The notes beneath the pieces are model-generated. The model saw nothing but the letters and a program-made list of their open reading frames with translations, did no database searches and was not told the DNA's origin. From assembly GCA_950022655.1 (NCBI GenBank), contig OX465583.1, positions 10,003,798-10,067,797 of the forward strand: a stretch of DNA of 64,000 nt, given 5' to 3'. The DNA is from Alentia gelatinosa (Eukaryota; Annelida; Polychaeta; Phyllodocida; Polynoidae). The translations under genes and the position numbers were made by a program. This document shows, piece after piece, positions 1 through 9,639 of this stretch; the stretch's first letter is position 1; the number at the start of each line of letters is the position of its first letter.

Positions 1-206
1 ATCGGGAAGGTGCAAAATGATAGACATATGTCTAGACATGCCAATCCACCACGCAATGTATGGGGTTTTTATCGGTGTCTAATCGCAGCAACGTGGTCAA
101 CTGTCCCGATATTAGGTGACCTTCCGACGCGATTTTTATTTTGTATCGTGAGGTGCATCGTATCGGACCATATCAGAGCCATATCATAGTAGGTGGAATC
201 TGGGCC
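1..206 (-). mobile_element. H1 Harbinger-like MITE, cut by window start
   Basis: The right part of an H1 element. It matches the copies at 35448-35722 and 43357-43637, including the ATGTCTAGACATATG-type palindromic core and the 'gcgat...gacctcccgat' arm. It ends in a degenerate TIR (aggtggaatctgggcc) followed by TAA at 207-209, as expected for a 3-bp TWA target duplication. The left end lies outside the window. H1 encodes nothing; a Harbinger transposase supplied elsewhere is an inference from TSD type. Confidence 0.75.
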
Positions 207-490
207 TAATGTTTTATTTAACACGGATTAGTGTTCCGTATTTTGCTGTACGGAACAGTGCGGTATTTTTACGTTATATATCGAAACGGTGCGTATTTAC
301 AATATATACAGCATGGGTGTATAGGACTTTAGGGAAACTAGTTAACCTAATTGGGACGGCTCCTCGTACCGCGTTACTATCGGTAAAATTATCGCATTCG
401 CTCTGCGAGCTCATGCGATAATTTTACCGATAGTAACAAGGTACGAGGGGCTGTTCCAATTAGGTTAACAAGTTTCACTTGTACTATACA
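207..490 (+). mobile_element. PAL element: terminal module plus palindrome
   Basis: Positions 207-327 match the module at 4841-4960 and 48870-49005 (shared motifs 'ttacgttatatatcgaa', 'ggtgcgtatttacaatata', 'gcatgggtgtata'). It is followed by a near-perfect inverted repeat with arms of about 57 bp at 341-397 and 413-469 and a loop of about 15 bp. The palindrome is related to the one at 52535-52685, not to those of the other PAL copies, so module and palindrome vary independently. Confidence 0.7.
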
Positions 491-699
491 CCTCTGAATA
501 TTCGTAAATATTCAATAACTTACCAAAATAAGTCAAAGTCGAAGCGCAAATCAAACTAGACTGGTAGTGCGGAAGTTGTTTTTTGGTACGCACAACGCGC
601 ATGCGTCATGATAACTCTTCACGCACAGGTACTTAGCGCAACGCATAGCAGAACATCAGCTAGGAGACTACTTGACCTCATTTGCGGGCCGGATTTACC
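491..699. other. no recognised feature
   Basis: Sequence of mixed composition without an ORF of note, and not recognised elsewhere in the window. Confidence 0.4.
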
Positions 700-835
700 A
701 AAGCGTGCCGGTATGCCGGCATACCGGCACACTACACTGGTTCGCCTAAAGTACCAATTCCACAGCAGAGGTTGGTATTTGGAGTATTTCATGGCACAGG
801 TGTATAGTACATCCAGGAACTGAATATCTCCAGAA
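700..835 (+). repeat. dispersed repeat, empty-site copy
   Basis: Shares 'ggttggtatttggagtatttcatgg'-like sequence and the ending 'aactgaatatctccaga' with 4510-4625 plus 4961-4980. In the second copy a PAL element sits between these two parts, so this copy shows the state without insertion. Confidence 0.6.
705..730. repeat. perfect 26-bp palindrome
   Basis: GTGCCGGTATGCC followed directly by its reverse complement, with no loop. The related copy near 4520-4560 has a degenerate form (ggtacggcgccatactg), so the palindrome is part of the dispersed repeat. Could be an inverted end or a binding site; nothing shows which. Confidence 0.8.
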
Positions 836-1128
836 TAAGGGAGAATCCTACTATGGACATATATGTGGGATGTTATAAATAGCAGTAAATTATTCCCTAT
901 CCCGAGTTTTGCGTGCTGCGACCATGCAGGAGCACAGGAAACTACTGCCGATGATTTAACATGGATACATGGATGCCGCTTTTCTCTCGCGGTCAACTCC
1001 GTGTGAGAATCAACCAGGCCAATGTTGACACGTGGGGAAGGCGGATGTGGCCGACACAGACTGGAAATTGCCGCCGGTCCGAGTGATTTTCCGCGTATTC
1101 ATCTGTCATTCCGCAACGATGTAGCGGC

Positions 1129-1262
1129 CGCCGGAACAAGGACGGGTTCGGCCGGGAACAATGGGCGGGAGGCCGGGGGAGGGGGGCCGGGGGACGGGGG
1201 GAGGGGGCCGGGGGACGGGGGATGTTGACACAGTAGGGGAGGTGTGGGGGTAGGGGGAGAGA
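1129..1262 (+). repeat. G-rich tract, possible G-quadruplex
   Basis: Runs of four to six G separated by short spacers (ggccgggggag, gacggggggag) make a strongly purine-rich plus strand. Several four-run G-quadruplex arrangements are possible. Overlapping reading frames only give proline/arginine or glycine repeats, so it is not coding. Confidence 0.7.
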
Positions 1263-1318
1263 CTCCCAACTCACCACTCTCCCAGCAGATCTTTCGTGGC
1301 TCTAGCGCTTTCTAATCT

Positions 1319-1661
1319 CTACACTGGCAACCAGAGCTACAATAAATTAGCTCTGGTCGGGTTAAATAAGCGGCCGCCTTGACCCAGTAGCGGGACCTGT
1401 TTGTTACTCTCCTACCTGATCTTTCATACTGCTTTGAGAGTGTGCTATGTCATGATCTAGAAGCCAAATTTCAATTTTCATATTTCCTTTTGTGTATATT
1501 TCTTAAATACAATCGACATAAAGCTAGGTTTTATTATCAATTTGTTTAGCTATGAATATTTCTCACTAAGTATTTTTGCCTTTATTGCCTAAATAGAACA
1601 AAGCCACCTGGATCAAGGCGCACCCCGAGTGATACCGTGTGGGATATAACCCGACCAACCC
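1319..1661 (+). repeat. TL1 dispersed repeat, copy 1
   Basis: Matches 44489-44762 over most of its length: 'ctacactgg', 'ccagagctac...gttagctctgg' hairpin, 'ggtcgggttaaat', 'tatttccttttgtgtat', 'cacctgg' and the end 'aacccgaccaacc'. The motif ggtcgggttaaat near the start and aacccgacc at the end form an inverted pair, so it may be a small TIR element. No coding capacity. Confidence 0.65.
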
Positions 1662-2466
1662 CTATATCGTAGAAGGGGTTGGTTGCCAAATTATCCAATC
1701 TCTGCCTCAACCCAACTCTGGTTCCCCAAGGTATCCACTAAAACCAAGGGGAACCAACCTTCATTTCAGATTCAAAACAGGGTAACTGTCAAAAGTCATG
1801 AAACTCAAACATTCTCATATATATGAGTAGGAAAATACTGGAATTGTTATATGACCATCACAAACAATCCAGCTGTTTATTTTTCAGCTCTAAACCACTG
1901 GATAATGTGAATCCACAGCTCATTATACTTCTCCTTCGAGTGAGCACATGTGTCATGTTGACAAACAAAACCCTGCAATACATGAGGTGCTTCCCACTGA
2001 AGAAAGTAATCCCTAAGTCTATGTCTTGTTTGAAATAACGAGTAACAGAAATGAGCGTATATTATTTACCATATAAATATGTGCATATCTATTTACAAGT
2101 AAAACGAAAAGTACTCCCCAAAATATTAGGAATTTAGGATATATGAAAAACTAGCGTATGAGCCAGATTTTGTCCCGAAAAAGCAGGTTGGGGCAGAGAT
2201 ATAAGCAGCCGCAGGAAGTAGAGCGCAGGATCTCTGCTAGGAGAGTGCCCGCTCCCCCACCCAGCTCCCAATCAGTCTCCACCAGTCTCAGGAAAAGCTG
2301 CATTAGGCCTGGGAAATAGGCATCAATTATCGCCCACCATGGACGGCCCACTGTGACGATGGACGGCCCACTATGGCTGGGATTGGTTCTGTGTTTCGGG
2401 TGGAATAGGAGAGGTGGTGGGTGGGTTCTGGGGTGAGACTACAAATAGTACCGAGACAAGTTGGAT
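1662..2466. other. no recognised feature
   Basis: AT-rich to about 2150, then more balanced. A short inverted pair (tggttcccc/ggggaacca) lies at about 1720-1760. No frame has protein-like composition and no repeat copy was seen elsewhere. Confidence 0.4.
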
Positions 2467-3012
2467 CTAAAGTGGAATTCACAGGATGAGATTCATGCAC
2501 CTCACAGGGTGTTTGTCTGAGACAAATCCTGCAGAGATTCTGTACTCGAACACAATCTGCAATTGTTGGCGACATTTAACCCTAAAAAGGAACAAAATCT
2601 TATGAGATCTTGAACCCTGTGAGGTTCATGAATTCCACAGTGTGAATTCCACTTAACAAGGAACAAAATCTTATGAGATTTTGAACCCTGTGAGGTACAC
2701 GAATCCCACCATGTAAATTCCACTTAACAAGGAACAGAATCTCATGAGATTTTGAACACTGTGAGGTACATGAATCCTACCATATGAATTCCACTTAACA
2801 AGGAACAAAATCTTATGAGATTTTGAACCCTGTGAGGTACACGAATCCCACCATGTGAATTCCACTTAACAAGGAACGGAATCTCATGAGATTTTGAACC
2901 CTGTGAGGTACATGAACCCCATCATATGAATTCCACTTAACAAGGAACAGAATCTCGTGATATTTTGAACCCTGTGGGGTACATGAACCCCACCATGTGA
3001 ATTCCACTTAAC
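2467..3012 (-). mobile_element. FB foldback element, right arm expanded
   Basis: One plus-oriented unit (2467-2507), a spacer (about 2508-2575, with 'gagattctgtactcgaacac' and 'ttgttggcgacat'), then about six inverted units of 71 bp to 3012. Each unit reads, on the minus strand, roughly 'ttaagtggaattcacatgg...ctcacagggttcaaaatctcat'. Reading frames here only translate the 71-bp unit. The sister copy at 29483-30800 has the same spacer in the same orientation but the opposite arm expanded. Confidence 0.85.
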
Positions 3013-3239
3013 GTCTAACAGAGACCGGAGCGACAGGGAGTGGGAGTTTCTTAGCACGAGCATATTTAGTTTTCTAGTCACACCGTGGGCAATATTAGCT
3101 TTTCCGGATCCAGTGTAAGCGGAGAAAATTAGTTGTAAATAAGGTTGGATTGGTCTCTTTGCGTGCTCTAAGAAGTAGGAAACGGAGTCATCAGATGGCA
3201 AGAAGGATTCGTTAACGGAATCAGGAACTAGGAGCAAAT
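3013..3239. other. no recognised feature
   Basis: Balanced composition. The minus-strand frame reaching 3237 mainly translates the neighbouring FB units. Confidence 0.35.
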
Positions 3240-3520
3240 AGTATGTTCATCATAGATGAATGAGCGTGCAATTATAAGTGAATAACAATTAAAAGGTTTG
3301 GATTAGATCCAGTCTATGGACAGTTTTCTCTAACCCACTTGCACCCAGTCAACTTGCTATTTCTGCAACTGACTAACTAGGATCAAAACGTATCAAGCAC
3401 TGGTGGGTCAATGAGGTATTTGGGTCTTCAGTGATTGGTCATGGTTAGCTGGGCACACTTCGAAGACCCTGAGACACTGGCTCCCTGCTCTGTTCTTACT
3501 ATCACATTGAACAACATGCA
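3240..3520 (+). repeat. R3 dispersed repeat, copy 1
   Basis: Shared with 7165-7535 ('cccacttgcacccagtca', 'attggtcatggttagctggg') and in part with 51490-51600 ('tgacactgagacactggcc'). No inverted ends seen; class unknown. Confidence 0.65.
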
Positions 3521-3548
3521 GATAGCTTAAAAAAAATATATTGTGTGT

Positions 3549-3750
3549 ACAATCACCAAATTCGGCTATTGAGCCTTTCTTCCATTCGGGCCCTTGCCCC
3601 TACTCCTCATTCTAATGGCGGGTGTTAAACCGAACGGGCAGTGGGTACCATTTTTGTGTAAGTCTTTGGTATGACCCGATCGGGGTTTGAACCAACGACC
3701 TCCCATGCTCGAGGCGAACACCCCTACCACTTGGCTACCGAGCTTGGTGA
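3549..3750 (-). mobile_element. tRNA-derived SINE
   Basis: Read on the minus strand the element starts near 3745 with a tRNA-like head: A box TAGCCAAGTGG (3727-3737) and B box GGTTCAAACCC (about 3684-3694), at tRNA spacing. It continues into a tRNA-unrelated body (tggtaccc...gttcggtttaacaccc) and a T-rich end near 3535. These internal boxes act as a polymerase III promoter in the family. The SINE family was not identified. One B-box base differs from the usual GGTTCGA. Confidence 0.75.
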
Positions 3751-3921
3751 AGGGATAGTTTTCTAGAAGCACACTGAAAGTTCAATGTGACCACTCTAAA
3801 CTCTAGATGATGTATTTAGCGCGTGCAAGCCCGCTCTATAAAATGGTTAAAAGTATTTCGTTTCCTGCTGTGATGTTTGGGCAGCAATGGTGATAATGGA
3901 AAGGCTGTATGATAAAAGTAA
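3751..3921. other. no recognised feature
   Basis: Short spacer without repeat copies or ORFs of note. Confidence 0.3.
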
Positions 3922-4420
3922 TTATCCTACCCCTTATAAAAAACGCCCTAGGTTTAACATTGACTCAATGTATTTGACGGAGCGTTGAATAAAGTGTTAT
4001 TTATGCACCGAGGTGAATAAAAAAAACGGACCAATCAGGGACCAGATAATGAAAGTAGACCCGGCAGTGTAAAAACGCTACTATTATGGATAATTACAAA
4101 ATATTCTCTGTATATCGGTGAGATGGGGTAGGATAAATACAAAACCGAACTCGAGTTAGCCTTGTCAATGTTCATACCACTCTGGTCAGGTCTGCTACTC
4201 ACTAAACTCGGCTAACGCCTCGTGTAGTAATACACAACCTCCCCATCGTGCCATAAACATTGACAAGGCTGACTCTCGTTTGGTTTCTACTAATACCCTA
4301 CCCCGTAATAAAATCTCCATAGACTTAACATAGTGTGACTGTATTCCACGGTTGTGCCATAAAATATTCATATGCCATGAGTGGCATATGAAGTTAAAGG
4401 TTACCTGGTAGGATAAAATC
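3922..4420 (+). mobile_element. G1 composite: module, palindrome, module
   Basis: Starts TTATCCTACCCC, followed by a degenerate CATAGGCTTAACATT motif and closed by GGGGTAGGATAAA at 4121-4133. A palindrome with arms of about 30 bp (4143-4173 and 4257-4287, 'gagttagccttgtcaatgtt') follows, then a second, more degenerate module ending in GGTAGGATAAA near 4417. The same module-palindrome plan occurs at 9159, 18209, 24425, 33834, 50844 and 58941. Confidence 0.75.
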
Positions 4421-4509
4421 TAAACATTGATTTTAATAATAAGTTAATGTTAATCTCCTAACAGAGCCTTTGAGTGAAATGTTTATTTTCTTAACCAATC
4501 TTATTGCAT

Positions 4510-4980
4510 ATTCAAAGTATGGTGGTACGGCGCCATACTGACACAGTATGCTGGTACTTTTTAACTACCGCTTGTACAGCAGGGGTTGGTATTTAAAGCA
4601 TTTTGGGGCATATGTGTATAGCACCTATATAGAACGACCTGACCATGCTGTACATGCTACAAAACGAGTTGAAAATGTGAAAACGGTTTGTACGGAATGA
4701 GGCATTTATGGCAAGTTCCATAAAAACCGTAAATGATCATTGAGTTTGGTAGTTTGTACAAGCATGGTAGGTCGTTATATATTTACTGTATACCGGAAAT
4801 TTATAAAAATAACAAACTTATTTTGGCCTAACAACTAATATTATATTTAACACATACGGAACAGTCTTCCGTTTTCTGCTATACAGAACAGTACGGTGTT
4901 TTTACGTTATATATCGAATCGGTGCGTATTTACAATATATACGACATGGGTGTACAGTAAATCCAAGAACTGAATATCTC
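4510..4980 (+). mobile_element. PAL element nested in a dispersed repeat
   Basis: The outer repeat (4510-4625 and 4961-4980) corresponds to 700-835. The PAL element lies between, about 4626-4960: a palindrome 'gacctgaccatgctgtac...gtacaagcatggtaggtc' (about 4634-4788) followed by the module ending 'atatacgacatgggtgtaca'. Copies at 48670-49005 and 54642-54980 have the same ends. Confidence 0.7.
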
Positions 4981-5625
4981 CAGAGAAATCCAACCGTTTC
5001 TATGTAGGCAGAAGATGGGTTCTGTCACCCTACGTCTCAGCAGAGAAGGAGGCTGTGGCTCAGACTGGGATAAACAAACTACCAAGGGACAAAGATACAG
5101 TTGGGTCTATTGCCCTAAGAGCAATCTCTAGTAGCGATCTGTCTAGTAAATCGCGTGCCTCGGCTGCCATCAAGACATTTTATAGATACTCCAGTCGCCT
5201 CGGGCGTTTCTTTCGAAAAACAAATAGTTCTCCCGTGACTGGAGGGGAATCGGGTCCACAATGTTCTTGTGTTCTCTGTACAGATATCCCTGTCCCCTGG
5301 GCCCATCGACTATCCATCGGTGTTGAGTAATCTCTGCCAGAAACGGTCTATTTTAGAGGTATCTGAATCAGAAGAATATCATATATTATCCTCTGATCAT
5401 TTCTTAGTGACAAGTGCGGTAATCACGAAACCAGACACAGTTTTTTTGCAATCATTGTGTCGATATTATTGTCACGGTGCCTAGTTGGTTGGGGAATTGG
5501 AGAATTCCTACCAAATGTTTAATGAGCAATTGATCATTTCTATCTTTGACGTGGTAAGAGATAAACCAGAGTTTTCTTTAGAAGTCAACAATCGCGGAAC
5601 ATTCATAGAATATTTCGAGCAGGAG
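4972..5625 (+). pseudogene. broken coding remnant, protein unidentified
   Basis: I do not recognise the protein. One frame is open from about 4972 to the stop at 5328-5330, with protein-like content rich in S, R and K (for example FYRYSSRLGRFFRKT at about 5176-5220) and no ATG near its beginning. A second frame is open from about 5269 and continues past a single TAG at 5482-5484 to 5625, with acidic, varied composition. Switching from the first frame to the second between 5269 and 5328, plus loss of one stop, would give about 200 codons. The terminal TAA at 5626-5628 is the target duplication of the H5 element, so the remnant was probably cut by that insertion; a short open stretch at about 6009-6068 may be its continuation. 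A viral, transposon or host origin are all possible. No join is proposed here. Confidence 0.35.
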
Positions 5626-5628
5626 TAA

Positions 5629-6007
5629 AGCCGGGCCCCCACCTACCACGATGCTGGTCCCGATAAGCCCTACGACTGCCTTCCCGACACCGTACCGATT
5701 CTATCGTGAGGTCTGCAAAAATCGTGGTAGGTGGAACAGGTTTCTGCGACTGGCTGCGATAGGCTGCGATTGAAAACGCCAATTGTAGAGGACCCGATGA
5801 AATCCAACTTGTTGGATTTTTTGTAGCCTGTCATAGGGTTTCATAGCCTATTGGGAAGATATCGTGGTCGTCGAGTATAATTCACAGATTGGATCACGAC
5901 ATAGGTCTACGATTCTGGGACCTTCCTATAGGCTACGATTTAGGCATTTCAAATCTTAGCCATCAGGGAGTATGTCGTAGACCATTGTGGTAGGTGGGGG
6001 CCCGGCT
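5629..6007 (+). mobile_element. H5 MITE with long TIRs
   Basis: Termini AGCCGGGCCCCCACCTACCA and its reverse complement (right end tggtaggtgggggcccggct), 379 bp, preceded by TAA. A second copy is at 39076-39495. The internal sequence is rich in short inverted motifs (tacgattgg, gcgataggc). Non-coding; Harbinger-like by its TA-rich target and GC-rich ends. Confidence 0.8.
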
Positions 6008-6067
6008 ATATATACACGTTGGGAGTTAGATGCTTCCATTCATTTCGTTTGTTTAATGGTTTTGCCT

Positions 6068-6430
6068 TGCACCCAACAACGCCGATGGTTTACGATAGAG
6101 CTTCCGATAGTCTACGATTGGAAATGGCAAAATCGCAGAGTATCCATCATTGTGACCCAATCAGTAAATCATGCTCCATGACTATGATTAGCTACCGATA
6201 GGCTATAACAGGCTACGAAAAAATCCAACATATTCGATCTTATCGGGAGTCCTACAATTGGCGTTACTAATCTTAGCCTATCGGTATCCAATCGTGGGCT
6301 ATCGTAGAGTCAATCATAGAAACATGGTCCACTGCCACGATTTTGTCTGACCTCCCGATAAAATCTTATTCCAGTCGGGAGGTCAATCGTAAGGTCTAAC
6401 GGGACCAGAATCGGCGTTGGTGTGTGCACA
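6068..6430 (+). mobile_element. H6 MITE
   Basis: Imperfect terminal inverted repeats: left 'gcacccaacaacgccgat', right 'atcggcgttggtgtgtgc'. The interior resembles H5 in style (cctcccgata, tcgtagagtc) but is a distinct sequence. Only one copy is in the window. Confidence 0.6.
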
Positions 6431-6960
6431 GCTTTAGGACAACATGGCTGATAAATTAACCAGATCTAGATTATGTTGATGTTGATGTTATTCTTGACAG
6501 TAGACATTCTATAGTCGGTCTCTTTATCGATCGCTGGTTTGGCTGGTTGCCAGGCTGTCTGCGTCTGTGAGTCTGCCGTGCGCTGCACTGCCTCCTGGTG
6601 TCCAGTTTACGAACTACACTCCCGCTCAGGCACCGTCAGCAGTCAGAGGAGGTGTGAAGCGCAGCGCCCCCTATACCGACCTGAAACATATATACAATCG
6701 CGACAGCCTCAGGTAGCCACTTTCAATCTGACATCGATAGGGAAAGCATGGTGTGGGGTGGTGGTTGGCAGCAGTAAGAGAGGTGGGTAGGACCCAGGGA
6801 CTGGGGCCAGTCTAGCCCTAGTCGGGAAACCTATGCTGCCTAGTGGACAGCCTTCACAATCAGACCCTCTAGGACTAGTCTTGCCCAAGCCTAACAATAC
6901 TTGTGAGAAATAATGCATTATTCCACAACGAAAAACAGGCATAAAACTTGGAGCTCTATT
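6431..6960. other. mostly unassigned; one dispersed motif
   Basis: Contains one copy of the recurrent 'gggactggggccagtct' motif at about 6797-6813 and a GAGCGCAGCGCCCCCTA-like stretch near 6656-6672. The 83-codon plus frame (6539-6790) has no recognisable domain. Confidence 0.4.
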
Positions 6961-7160
6961 GGAGCTTGGAGCTCTATCCAATGCCCATGGAGTATTTAGA
7001 AAAAATGCTCAATGGGGGATTTTGTCTTAAAGGTTCGCCCTTTGGTCAATGTGAAGGGTGAGGTAAATACAGAAACCTAGTTAACGATCAGAGCTCGATT
7101 CTATCTCATTTGAATCGTTATGTAATTCAAGCGGCTTTGCCTTGTGAATAACAACACAGT
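6961..7160 (+). mobile_element. G2 element fragment
   Basis: Contains the G2 features 'ccatggagtattt', 'gtcaatgtgaagggtgagg' and 'aaatacagaaacc' followed by one side of a palindrome ('gattctatctcatttgaatcg'). It is inverted relative to the related copies at 7555-7809 and 34496-34746. Truncated on the left. Confidence 0.55.
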
Positions 7161-7164
7161 TCTT

Positions 7165-7535
7165 ACTATATTGCCTGGCAAAGTTTGCTCTTATGTACGA
7201 GTCCCATTTGTTTAGTTTCCAGGGTGAGCGAGTGCTTGGTGTATACTTCTATTGCCGAACAATAGCATGTCCTTGATCTCGCATTATTGGATGTTGATCC
7301 AAAACAACTAGGAACAAATGCTTTATAGAATGAGCGTAGAATTACAAATAAATAACATTTCACGGGTTTGGGTTACATTCAGTATATGGATAGTTTTCTG
7401 TAACCCACTTGCACCCAGTCAGCTTCCCATTTCTACAAATGTCTAGGATCCAAACACCCAAAGATTGGTCATGGTTAGCTGGGCACGCCTTTAAGACACT
7501 GTGCCTCTGCATCTTTCCCATTGCCTAATAGTTGA
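7165..7535 (+). repeat. R3 dispersed repeat, copy 2
   Basis: Matches 3240-3520 over 'tgagcg.agaattacaaataaataac', 'acccacttgcacccagtcag' and 'attggtcatggttagctggg'. It sits between two inverted G2 fragments. Confidence 0.65.
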
Positions 7536-7554
7536 CATACAGATGGCGAAGGGT

Positions 7555-7809
7555 CAGTTTTCTGCAGCGAGCCCAAAGTAATTCTCAAGGCAAAGCCGTG
7601 TGAATTACTTAGCAATTCAAACAAGATAGGATCGAGCACTGACCGTAAATGTGAAAAGGTTTCTGAATTTTTCTCACCCTTCACATTGACCAATTGGCTA
7701 ACCTTTGTGAAATAATTCCTCCTTGAGTATTTTTTCTGAATACTCCATGGGCGTTGAGTACGAGTTCCCAATGTTAAGTATAGGGGGAAAAATGCCAGGG
7801 GTAAGATAA
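7555..7809 (-). mobile_element. G2 element
   Basis: Right end 'ccaggggtaagataa' (reverse of TTATCTTACCCCTGG), with 'gagtacgagttcccaatgtt' and 'ttctcacccttcacattga'. The left side is part of a palindrome with 'gaattacttagcaattcaaac'. Closest relative is 34496-34746. Confidence 0.65.
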
Positions 7810-7871
7810 TAATGCTTGACTTGTCACAACTCCTACTACTTCCTGGTGTGAGGATGTGGCGTTGACAATAA

Positions 7872-8973
7872 GGCCCAGCGTCCACCTACTACGATATGCC
7901 TCCGATATGCTCTACGATGGACCTCCCGATAAAAAATCAAAATCGCGTCGGAAGGTCACCTAATATCGGGGCAGTTGACCACGTTTCTGCGATTAGGCAC
8001 CGATGAAAAATGGGGGTCTACGATTTGGTACCGATGAAAAACGTGTATCGTAGGGTGTCTACGACATATCAACATGTTGAAATTTCGGTAGGTAATCGTT
8101 GGCATCGCAGAGTATTCTGCTAGGGAAATCGGTCTCACTCGTACGATACTGATCGGAAAATTATGAAATTTTGGAATTAGATGGCAAATACATGTGCCCG
8201 TATGACCCTAAAATTTGGTGATTTTTGATTTGGTATAAATGTCTCAAATCAATACCTTTTTAGTTTGACTTGGAGTAGAGCTTTTAGTGCCGGAAAAGTA
8301 ATACATCGTTGTTGCTATATGTGTCCTGGTAAATATTGGCGATGCGATATTTCCTTAATTATAATGTATCATATATCTAAAAATGAAGATAACACTTCAA
8401 GATATGCACTTTAGCCCTGCTAATTTCGTTGGGCATATCGGGACCATGGTCACCTTTTTTCTGCCAGTCATCCCCTTACGATACGTGGTGAATTGGCATG
8501 TCTAGACATATGTCTACGATTTTGCACCCTCCCGATATGTCTCCGATATTGCCTTTTGCATCGGTGCCATATCCGTAGGTCTAAATTTCTATCGTAGTAA
8601 GTGGACGCCGGTGTGGTGTCAAAATTGGTTACCCTGCCATAAGTGGTAATTATCGCTCACTATTGTCTTTGGCGCATGCGCGAACATGCACACTCTTGCA
8701 GTCCACGATTAGAGAGTGACAAATTCATCGGCCTTCGAACCACTAGTTTGTTACTCTCCAAGCAGAAATCCAGCACTCTACTTCCTGTGGCCGATAGCAA
8801 GCGATAGCGCCACGAAAGATCTGCTGGGAGAGTGCTAGTTTGTACATGCGCACTAAGCACTAAAATAGTCCGTGAAATCTAAGCGGTACAGGACGGGAAG
8901 AGACATGGTGGGATAGAGTGAGCAATAATTACCACTTTTGGCAGGGTAACCAATTTTGGCACCACACTGGGCC
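7872..8973 (+). mobile_element. long H1 element with a nested element
   Basis: Left terminus GGCCCAGCGTCCACCTACTA preceded by TAA (7869-7871). The right terminus is split: 'gtggacgccgg' ends at 8611 and the last bases GGGCC with flanking TAA (8974-8976) follow the nested element at 8612-8968. Its two ends match the short H1 copies, but about 280 bp in the middle (roughly 8150-8420) are private to this copy. Non-coding. Confidence 0.75.
8612..8968. mobile_element. TIR element nested in H1 end
   Basis: About 50-bp near-perfect terminal inverted repeats: left 'tgtggtgtcaaaattggtta' onward to 8661, right from about 8918 to 8968 ending 'accaattttggcaccaca'. Total 357 bp. The interior carries a 'gaaagatctgctgggagagt' motif that recurs in the window (see findings). 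Its insertion splits the GCCGGGCC terminus of the surrounding H1 element. Class unknown. Confidence 0.8.
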
Positions 8974-9096
8974 TAACTGTATTTCCAGACGATTCAGATT
9001 ACATCCACCAGATACATGGAGAAGTGATATTCTCTGTCAGACTATATTCCCCGATGTCCGTGATAAACCATGAGCCACTCTCAGAGAGCACATGCG

Positions 9097-9152
9097 AGTA
9101 TCTTCCGAGGAGGCGGCCATGGTGGACACCCGGGCACTTTCCGATCACGCAC
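9097..9152 (+). repeat. 56-bp flanking direct repeat, left
   Basis: Begins 'agtatcttccgaggaggcgg' and ends 'ccgatcacgcac'. A copy with one mismatch is at 9472-9527, on the other side of the G1 element at 9159-9465. Confidence 0.9.
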
Positions 9153-9158
9153 ATACAA

Positions 9159-9465
9159 TTATCCTACCCCTAATAAAAAACTCCATAGGCTTAACATTGG
9201 GTAACTGTATTCGGTCTGGAGTTCAGAAAAATGAAAAATATTGCTCTAGTGGGATACACTTGACAAATGACGTCATTTGTTAATGTAGAAGTAATTTAGA
9301 CGGGTGGGGTAGGATCAATTCTAAACCAAACTCGAGTTAGTCGTGTTATTTTTCATTGCACTCCGGCAAGATCGCGTATTACTGCTCTTGGCTTCACCTC
9401 GCGCAGTAATACGCGATCTTGCCATTGTGCGATAAACAACAACATGACTAACTCTTGTTTGGTTT
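9159..9465 (+). mobile_element. G1 element, complete copy
   Basis: 307 bp. Module 9159-9318 from TTATCCTACCCC to GGGGTAGGATCAA, containing CATAGGCTTAACATT and the palindromic cAMP-response-type site ACAAATGACGTCATTTGT (about 9264-9281). The palindrome at 9323-9465 has arms of about 60 bp built on 'ctcgagttagtcgtgtt' and 'gcaagatcgcgtattactg'. The copy at 18209-18514 is nearly identical but inverted. Confidence 0.85.
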
Positions 9466-9471
9466 CTCCAT

Positions 9472-9527
9472 AGTATCTTCCGGGGAGGCGGCCATGGTGG
9501 ACACCCGGGCACTTTCCGATCACGCAC
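9472..9527 (+). repeat. 56-bp flanking direct repeat, right
   Basis: Second copy of 9097-9152 (one A/G difference). Six bases separate each copy from the G1 element. Confidence 0.9.
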
Positions 9528-9639
9528 TGTCAGTTAGACCCAGAACACCCCGAATCTGCACCACTATCCAAAACGAAATCCACCCCTCACCCCCACCCCC
9601 GCCACACCCACGCCCCCGGGGAAATGTGGTGGGGATGGA

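Noticed and set aside
874..887. TATAAATA as a promoter
   Set aside because: No CCAAT, initiator or downstream support; single AT-rich motifs are expected by chance.
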